From positions 6,690,495-6,754,494 of the forward strand of contig KK106982.1 of the NCBI GenBank assembly GCA_000611775.1: DNA of 64,000 nucleotides. The letters are read 5' to 3'. Both the position numbers and the translations under genes were made by a program. The notes under the pieces are model-generated. The model was not told where the DNA came from, searched no databases, and saw only the letters and a program-made list of their open reading frames with translations. Source of the DNA: Umbilicaria muhlenbergii (taxonomy: Eukaryota > Ascomycota > Lecanoromycetes > Umbilicariales > Umbilicariaceae). How positions within the stretch are numbered: the stretch's first letter is position 1; every line of letters begins with the position of its first letter. Below, in pieces: positions 56,710-64,000 of this stretch.

Positions 56710-58930
56710 ATGTACTGAATTCACTTCATCATGATGATTATGATACTTCTTGTCTGACAACGCCTGCTCAAGTTGTATGCGCATATCAGTAGTGATCTGC
56801 AGGATGATTCAGCATGATCAGTCATTTTTCTGATGAAACTGATGATATATCATGATCTGACAGAGGAATCATGAATCACCTGCACTGCACTCATTCTCTT
56901 TTATATATCAGAGGCTATAACAACATTCTGATAGAATCATTAGGTGTGAACAACAAAGATGTGATCTCAAAATGCACAAATCATACATAATATCCTCATT
57001 CTCAATGAATTGCTGTGTGAGTAGACTTGATTAAAAATCACTTTATGTATGCTGATCATCATGTGTCCTGAGGCCATAAATTGGCAGAAGGTCAAGAAAG
57101 GTGATGAAGACTTTATGTGATGCTAAAAGTGTCTGCAGAGCCAGTTGTGATATGTGAAATGAGCCTCAAGTAAATTGCTGTGAAATCAAGCTGAAAAATC
57201 TCAGGCGTGCATTCCTCTTAAAACATAATTAAGTTCATTAGAAACAGTTTCTGACGGAGCTTCAGTTGATCTGAATATTTACATGAGTTTAGGTCTGTAC
57301 CTTAAATTCTGAGTTCATGTTATACCTGAATATGCAAGTCAAGAGCGTTGATATCCTCTGAACAGTGAGTTTCAACCTTTAAACCTAGTCAGCAATATAT
57401 TTTAAAGGTGAAGCACAAATGCCTACAGATCTTCATTTGCTGATAGTGACTGAAACACATTCAACCTATTCTCATGACTAGAAAATAAGCGCCAGGAATC
57501 TTTCACAAGGCAATGATGATATCATTTCACATCCTCATGAATCAAGGCAAGTAAGTCATATTTTAATGAGTTGATATCATGCCTTGTCATTGTCAAGCAG
57601 TGATATTATTTAAATATGAAGTATGACACCCTCATCATCATTTGCAAGGTTAAGGTACTTGTACAATTAGAGCATTCTGCTGCAGCACTTACCTTATGTG
57701 GTCAGCAGGCTTAAATGAACATGACTGAGTTCATGTCACAGCATGTATTACAACTTGCATTGTAAGGATATAACATCAGGTCATTCAGGCAGGCTTGATC
57801 ACTGCACTCAATCTTCTGTAGACAGCATCTGACTTAGCAAGGCCTCACACCTGACTTTGACTCAGCCTCACAGCTCAGCCTCACCTCATGCTTGTTATAA
57901 AACTTAACCTGTCATCATCATCAGTCTCATATCACACCCTACAATATCAACTGCCGCGTCTCATGGTATAGCTCACATGAAGACTCAAGCTTTGAGGATG
58001 AAGTACTGCAACAAAGCAACATTGTCTGCGCTGCTGATCAAGCTTTTCAGGATGAACTTCTCAGTAGAGGTATATGAATTGATGACAGGACATAACATTA
58101 AATCAGGTTAAGTAAGCAACAAGATCAGAAAGAGTTCTTTTTACTCATCATCTCCTGTAAATTGACTGATGTGCATCAGCTCTGTCTTCAGCTCTAGTGA
58201 CTGAGAGTACTTATCACTGACATATAATAGGATGAGATCTTGAGGCTTCAAGCAAGATCAAGTTAAGCAGTCATGCTGCAGCTTGTCTCAAGACACCTTT
58301 CATCACTTATTAAAATTAAAGCAGTTTCAGTTAACTGATGTCTTCATGTCAGGGTGAGTCAGCCTGCTTACATACTAAATTACTAGTGAAAACTTAAACT
58401 TCACTAGGCAGGAGCAGACATAGTGATGATGATGTTTATATGTAAAACAAGTGTAATTTCTATCTAAGTAATAGTAGAAGAGTTCAATGAAGGCCTCTGA
58501 CTTTTATATGAAAAACCTCAATTTTCCTGCAATACTCATATGCCTGCTTTTTCACCCCTGAAACCGCCTGAAGATTCCACTTTTTCACAGCTTGATTAAA
58601 TCAGGTATAAGTGAGAGCCTTGTAAGAACCCCTTCACGCAGTTGACAAAATAAATGTGACATCAAGAATAGCGCTTTGATTATAAAAACTGCCACTCTCT
58701 GAGAAAAGTTATTCAACTTTCAGAAATTCATGAAATAAATATCTTGCATCTATAGTATCTATTTCTCAAGTTATAAGTTTGTAAGTTCACTTGTCATTGC
58801 CTGAACATTATTGTGAACTTGTAGGTCTATTCAATATGTTTGTTAATTTACTCAGGTGGTGTAGCATTTATTTTTTCAATCATGTGCTCTGTATATCAAA
58901 ATTTAATGAGCCTTGCAAGGCCCTCACTGA
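56710..58930. other. No recognised gene; one R1 fragment
   Basis: TGA-broken plus-strand frames around 56,860-57,200 (GYNNILIESLGVNNKDVISK) suggest a decayed gene of unknown family. At about 58,345-58,420 a short R1 fragment occurs (gtgagtcagcctgcttacat, then a-a-a-t-t-a-c-t-a-g). The rest is featureless. Confidence 0.4.
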
Positions 58931-58949
58931 TCACAAATTTGATTAATTT

Positions 58950-60300
58950 TAATAGGTGGTGAAAGGTGTCCTGAGACAAGCTGGTCACACTGTAACAATG
59001 AAGGTCATCATAGATCATATCAATGAGTTACATGTGAGTATTCTTAACATTCAACAGATGAATTATGACCTTCAGTCATTCATGTCACAGGATGCTTTAC
59101 ATCATCTTTTAATCTTACTGATGATGTTGTTCATGTTTAAAAGCAGTGGCTTGAATGTGACCTGACTCAATGAGCTTGCGCAGAGTGTTCATCAAGGAGC
59201 ATGAAAAGTATTTGTGATTCTGATCATCTTGAAGCAAATTCAGCGTACACCTGATTTCATTGTTCAGGATCAGTTTCAGGATATTAATCATCAATTATCA
59301 TTTGATTTAAATGAGCTCAAGAGAACAATCCCTCAGAGATTCATCATGAAGAAGTTTTACAATCAGCAGTGATAATTCCTGATCTCAGTCTTCTTGAAGA
59401 AGTTGTTGTCACATGAACTCATGACACAAGCCCCTCTGCTGATCACTGAGAGAGTTAAGATCAGTAGCAGTAGCTTTAAAACAGCTTATAAGATTAAAAT
59501 TCATCCCTCTCATCACAAGTTCAGTGTGAGCATGAAAGAATGTGTATGCTTTTCTTCTGATCAAGTGTGAATGTTACTAAGGTGATAATAATTTATTCAG
59601 AAGAGTTTCAGCGCGGCTAAGGGAATTCACAAAGATTATGAAAGTGAAGCTTATAATTTATTCATTTTAAGTCATTTAAAACACCTGCACATCATTGAGC
59701 TGCTCAGTGTTTTCACTCATCATGATCAGCATCACCTGATTTTTTCATGAGTGCTTGATGATGATCTCACAACACTTCTGCAGGGCTCAGTGTCAGAGTT
59801 TTAATCACATGAAGAGTGAATGATTGCTTTATGTCACCTCACGTCAGTGATTGAACAGGTGCATAACTTTACAGCTGAGTTAATATTAAATCTTCAATTA
59901 ATCAAATGTCATCATGATCTGAAGTCATGAAATATTTTAATAAAGAGCACAACCTTAATGTTGACTGACTTTGAACTTTTCAGATTTCAAGACTTATTTA
60001 AATCATCTGCAACATGTCACAGGATCAGCCAGGGGGACTATTTAGCATTGAAATGTGAAAAATTGAAGAATAAGTTTGTGAAGGAAATCATTCATCACTT
60101 AAGTGATATCTGATCCTTTGATTGCATCATCATGAAGATTCTCTCATACATGCTCAAGAGCACAGATGATGTTGAGGAGTTTAAAAAGTGATGATGATAT
60201 CATCTGCACAATTACTTGTTCTTCTACTTTCATCAGAGCTTGAGTGCACTCAACTTGAGCACAGCTGATTGACTATTGCGCCTGAAGAAGGAATCACAGG
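58950..60300 (+). pseudogene. Serine/threonine kinase relic A
   Basis: Blocks in order along the plus strand: DFIVQDQFQDINHQLSFDLN (about 59,245-59,310), M-K-K-F-Y-N-Q-Q, a glycine-loop equivalent ISSSSFKTAYKIKIHPSHH (about 59,460-59,520; normally I-G-x-G-x-F-G-x-V-Y-K-V-K-I-H-P), E-L-L-S-V-F-T-H-H-D (about 59,695), K-C-H-H-D-L-K-S catalytic loop (about 59,900), L-T-D-F with a DFG-like strand (about 59,965) and W-S-F-D-C-I-I-M-K-I-L-S-Y-M-L-K (about 60,110-60,160; subdomain IX). This is the layout of a common Pezizomycotina kinase with a non-catalytic N-terminal region. The pieces lie in more than one frame with many TGA codons. Gly residues of the ATP loop are mostly lost. Confidence 0.7.
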
Positions 60301-60509
60301 TGATAATATTAATACTTTTACTGCTGATCTGACAGATGCTGTCAATGAAACCTGCTCAGTGACTGAAAACAGCAGAGGTTCAGGCGCGCCTACAATTTAT
60401 AATTATACATTTAATCATGAAAGAGATCACCTGTCAGTATGAAGCAGCCTGTGAGCAAAACCTTTCAATGAGCACCTGAATTAAATGATGAAGATTTAAG
60501 AGCTGAAGT

Positions 60510-61853
60510 CATGCCTGTGAGATCACATGTGCTGTTGAGGCGCCTGATGCAGCCCTGATAAAGGAATTTAATCACAAGTTTCAGGTCACCTTGAACATCC
60601 TTTATTACATTCAGGAGCAGCTGAAGATGATCATGTTAACATATCAGAAGATGCAGGAATGAGCATTCTTTTTACTTCATTACTTTAATAACTGCTTCAC
60701 TGAGCTGCTGCCACCTATTGCACAGAAGGAGATGCAAGATGAGTTAAAACATCACATTTTAAATATCTCAGACACTGAGCGCATGAGAGATGTCAGACAG
60801 ACATTGCATGCACAAAACTTGAGAGAAAAGATGATCAAATTAATGATGATCAAGTGAATGAGCATTCTGATGAAGCAGCATTTATCTATGATGCACTTGA
60901 GACTGCAGATTCATTCAGAGAGAGTTCAGCCTGCTTAAAAGCCTGTCAAGCTTCAATCCTGAGAGATCATGATGATTGACAGGACTGAAGATGACGTGTT
61001 TATCCTCATTGAATGAGTGCAGCACAAGTCACATGTGATGAAAGAGATTGACTGTAAGTGCTTTTTAAATATTGATGCTCTCATAGCTCTGCTCAGCCTG
61101 AAGAATAAATCTGAAGAGTTTCATGTCCTTCATTGCTTCACATACTTTCATGATCAGAACAAAAATTGATATGAGATGATATTTGAACTCTCAGCTGCAT
61201 CTGTGATCAGAGAGTCATTAAAGCTGATATCATTTACTGTCATATTCACAACACAGGGCATGAGGAGATCATGATCAACATTGAGAGACAAGTTTAAACT
61301 GATGCACGCCTTCACTGCCTCAATCACTGAGTTTCACAAAGTAAAATGACTGAACAAAAACATCTCATTCTCAAATATCATCTTCTTCTCACCACAAGGA
61401 TCATCCTCTGAGAAGCATATTTTAAAGTTGTATGTAATCAGATTCAATCATAGCTAACTGATGTTTGAGAGAACTGACAGACCTTATGACATTAAGTTTA
61501 AGAATTATTAACATTCAAAGTACCTTAAAAATGAGTTATGATTTAATTTCAAGTTCAATTACTACAGTCTCAGCTTGATGTTGCTTGAGATTAAGTATTG
61601 AGCATCACTTCATGAGATGACACAGTGTTGGCGTGGTTCATCTGAAGAAGAATTTCGTGACTGACTTTTAAAGAAAAGAGTGCCACAATTGAAAGAAATG
61701 ATGAGTGATACGTATTTTAAAGCAGTGAATGTGTGTTTGAGAAGTGACTTTGAGGCTAATGATGAAAGTGAGGATGAAGTTGATGATACTACAATGTTGC
61801 ATCTTGAGTTTGAAAAGTTAGTCATGGCACAGCTTGCCAAGTGTTCAACTTAA
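60510..61853 (+). pseudogene. DUF7580/HET-S-associated kinase-like protein, relic B
   Basis: One frame from at least 60,543 to TAA 61,851-61,853 (about 437 codons) without frameshifts. Start: E-F-N-H-K-F-Q-V-T-L-N-I then QEQLKMIMLTYQKMQE (helical). Mid: TEDDVFILIE and KNKSEEFHVLHCFTYF. Kinase-like end: F-H-K-V-K-stop-L-N-K-N-I-S-F-S-N-I (normally H-K-V-x-W-L-H-K-N-I), FNYYSLSLMLLEIKY then S-L-H-E-M-T, KKRVPQLKEMMSDTYFKAVN. This matches the degenerate kinase fold found beside HET-S/prion-type signalling in ascomycetes. Interrupted by about ten TGAs and three TAAs; the TAAs fall at probable Gln or Arg-family sites such as Y-x-H-S-K-Y-L. One TGG survives (C-W-R-G). An acidic tail ends the protein. 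Confidence 0.75.
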
Positions 61854-62811
61854 TTAATTGAGATATCAATTGAAATGTTTGTCTCTGTGAAGCAAGAGTC
61901 TTGACAATTTAAGCTTTAATAGCTAAATGACATAAGGTAAGACTCTGATTTCACATATTATTAGAAATTTGATTTACCTCCTTAATAGACGCATCCTAAC
62001 TCAGTTGTGCAGAATTGTGCAGTGTTTCATCAATTCTCTTTTCTCAGTCAGCTCAGCCTCTACTAAAGCTTAAGTGTTGCACAGTTGCGCTTTAAGTGAA
62101 ATCAGGTAATTTTTTTCCTAACTGCTCAACTGTCATGCTCATTTTTGTCTCATGTGTCTCTAGTCTGATAATTAAGTGATGAGATGATTGCCCTAAGTGA
62201 ATGTTCACAATCAAGTTTGATTATAATATTCAATTGTGATGATTCTGATATAAATGTAACATTAAAAGAAGGCGGCCTGCCTTCAGTACATGCTGAGGAT
62301 TACACAAGTGATTTCTGAGGAATTGATTTCATGATGAGAGGTAATTTTATAATAGGAAGTAAGATGAGCATCTGAGTTGTGAAATTATATTGTAACACTA
62401 CGTGGCATTGAATCACACTCTTCAATGATTGTCATGCAAAATGCAATAAGCTGCACTTGTTACAATAAAACGTCTAGAGCGTGAATTCTCACACACAACT
62501 TAAGTGTAAATATGTGTATGCATGAATTAAACATACAAGGATCAGGTGCTGTTCAATTCACACAGAGTGAAAAGACACAGCTTCTCTATGTATGTGTTAT
62601 CATGACTAACTGTCTTTTTTCAAGCCTTCACCTTTTGAAACTGAATATTCTAGATCTTGATATATTAGTGATAAGTTTATACACTTTCACTATTATCAAG
62701 GTCAAAATGGCTGCCATTACACTCATAGAAGTCTCAACATCTCAGACTCATTCATTGTACAATTACATCAATTTGTGATGTCACTTTCACTTCTCTGCCT
62801 GTATCTCCGGC
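61854..62811. other. Intergenic; no gene recognised
   Basis: Short inverted words around ttgtgcag/ctgcaca-like motifs occur near 62,000-62,130. An 88-codon plus frame at 62512-62778 has no known similarity. Confidence 0.35.
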
Positions 62812-64000
62812 ATGACTACATCTATAAATTCAGAGCAGTATGATTTCATTGTATTTCTCAAAGTGTGTCAGAACCTAGAGATCAACTTTCTTTCAATCAC
62901 ATGACAGCTGACCCTTGATCATCTTGAGATAAGTGCACAGAGTGAGGTTCTTCAGTCACTGATAAATCTAAGCTTAAGCTTTGCCTTCAATCATGTGAAA
63001 GTCTCTAGGTATCTCTCATGAGAGGAGAAAGACACAATATATCAAGCTTTGATATCTCAGACCTCAGTCTTGAGACATTCTGAGATTCATGATCATTCAA
63101 ACATCAATAGTCTCATCAGTGTATGCTGGGATGTTAAACCGGGGGAAGATATTCAGAGTCAAGAATACATTCAGCCCTTAAGAGATGTTCTACCTCAAGA
63201 CAACTTTGAAGCACAGTAGAATACTTCATTCAGCAAGTGAAAAGTCTGACCTGTGTTAATATTTAAGAAATCAAAGCATGATGATTTAAACTGCTTCATG
63301 AGGTCAGCATCTGAATCAAACCTGAATATCACAGAAAGATTGAAGTTATGTGCAAATATCACAAGTGAAATTAAAAGCCTGCATGATAACTGTAAGGGGA
63401 GCAATACTACCTGGTATAAGCATTGAACTAAACTTGTGAATAAGCATCATACATGAAGATATCAAGCCTCAGAACATGATTGTCTTTGAGGAAAAATTAA
63501 GATTATATACTGCAAAATTATCTGACCTTGATCATTCTATCCTTTTCTGTAATGATGATAACTGTGCACTGATGACATGTACTAAACCCTGACAAGCTTC
63601 AGAACACAGTGACTGTAAGACATATCAATTATTTGATATGATCAGTATGAAAGTCTACTCCTTCAGCATGATATGCTTATGACTTTTATTTCATGAATGA
63701 CTATTTGAGCTGAGCATTACCTTCAATCTTCATGGTATGAAAGTGAAAGGCTTGAATCATCTAAATGCATTAAAGAATGAAGAGGGTATGTCTGAGATCA
63801 CTTAAAACTTGACATGAAAAGTGCAAGAGCTATCACTGAATCAAATCCTGAATTTAACCAGATTCTTTGACTTATGCTTAGCACTCAATAATGTACACTG
63901 AGGCTCTGATATGCGCAGTTTACTGCAACTTCTTAGTGATGAATTCATTACATCAACAGCCTTGATGGCTACTGCAACTGTTACAAGAACATCAAGCAAT
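62812..64000 (+). pseudogene. Ankyrin-type kinase relic C, runs off the window
   Basis: From ATG 62812: DFIVFLKVCQNLEINFLSIT then an L-I-N-L-S-L-S-F-A-F strand, S-V-L-R-H-S-E-I-H-D-H-S-N-I then SLISVCWDVKPGED (Trp kept as TGG), PVLIFKKSKHDDLNCFM hinge, catalytic loop IIHEDIKPQNMIVF (Asp and Asn retained), T-A-K-L-S-D-L-D (DFG altered) and V-Y-S-F-S-M-I-C-L. This is the widespread Pezizomycotina kinase found N-terminal to ankyrin or other repeats in Leotiomycetes and relatives. There is at least one frame change (about 63,160-63,250) and many TGA codons. Downstream domains would lie beyond 64,000. Confidence 0.75.

Noticed and set aside
56610-56792. 60-codon open frame as a gene
   Set aside because: It lies mostly inside the 3' LTR of element 2 and its counterpart occurs in the 5' LTR.
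1-64000. Nuclear code change with TGA read as Trp
   Set aside because: TGA sits at many conserved Trp positions, but it also replaces conserved Arg (CGA-to-TGA), TAA occurs at likely Gln sites in the same genes, catalytic residues are lost, and TGG is depleted out of frame and on the other strand too. A mutational process explains all of this. A UCA-anticodon tRNA-Trp gene or TGA in conserved single-copy genes elsewhere would reopen the question.
1-64000. Classical CpA-targeted RIP
   Set aside because: CpA-containing words are abundant and TpA is not notably raised; the losses are at CpG and at CCA/TGG.

Overview
The window is eukaryotic and almost certainly from a filamentous ascomycete (Pezizomycotina). 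Several decayed genes belong to families typical of those fungi: small MADS-box proteins, FHA-linked and ankyrin-type kinases, a DUF7580/HET-S-associated kinase-like protein, an MNN1-type mannosyltransferase, a fungal fructosamine-kinase-like protein and a DIM-5/Clr4-like H3K9 methyltransferase. The mobile elements fit too: two Ty3/gypsy chromoviruses, a pogo-like transposase and several MITEs. All functional names come from reading translations by eye; no database search was run.

The dominant feature is a C-to-T/G-to-A hypermutation signature over nearly all 64 kb. TGG, CCA and CpG are scarce; TGA and TCA are in great excess. Host gene frames stay open for hundreds of codons and are broken mostly by TGA at former Trp (TGG) or Arg (CGA) positions, occasionally by TAA at former Gln positions. 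I therefore treat essentially every recognisable gene here as a relic. The context differs from classical RIP because CpA remains common. A few islands escape the signature: a GC-rich tRNA-promoter-like patch near 32.0-32.4 kb and a G-rich inverted-repeat element near 53.7-55.0 kb.

Layout. 0-5 kb: MADS, ankyrin, coiled-coil and kinase relics. 6-13 kb: two long unrecognised relics, two MITEs and two divergent SET-domain methyltransferase relics. 13-19.8 kb: little recognisable beyond tandem repeats. 19.8-21.2 kb: full-length mannosyltransferase relic, followed by a dispersed repeat family (R1). 25.6-29.6 kb: FHA-kinase and fructosamine-kinase relics. 30-32.4 kb: a transposase fragment abutting a 1-kb palindromic element, then the GC-rich patch. 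33.3-34.5 kb: R1 copies enclosing a second mannosyltransferase fragment. 37,270-44,464 (minus) and 47,713-56,704 (plus): two LTR retrotransposons with both LTRs and target-site duplications, each with an antisense ORF between pol and the 3' LTR; the second also hosts the G-rich element, which contains an assembly gap. 58.9-64 kb: three consecutive kinase or kinase-like relics, the last running off the window.

No intact gene, rRNA, tRNA, CRISPR array or confident promoter was found. The window reads as a repeat- and pseudogene-rich, heterochromatin-like compartment. The products do not form a pathway; what they share is the same mutational fate.
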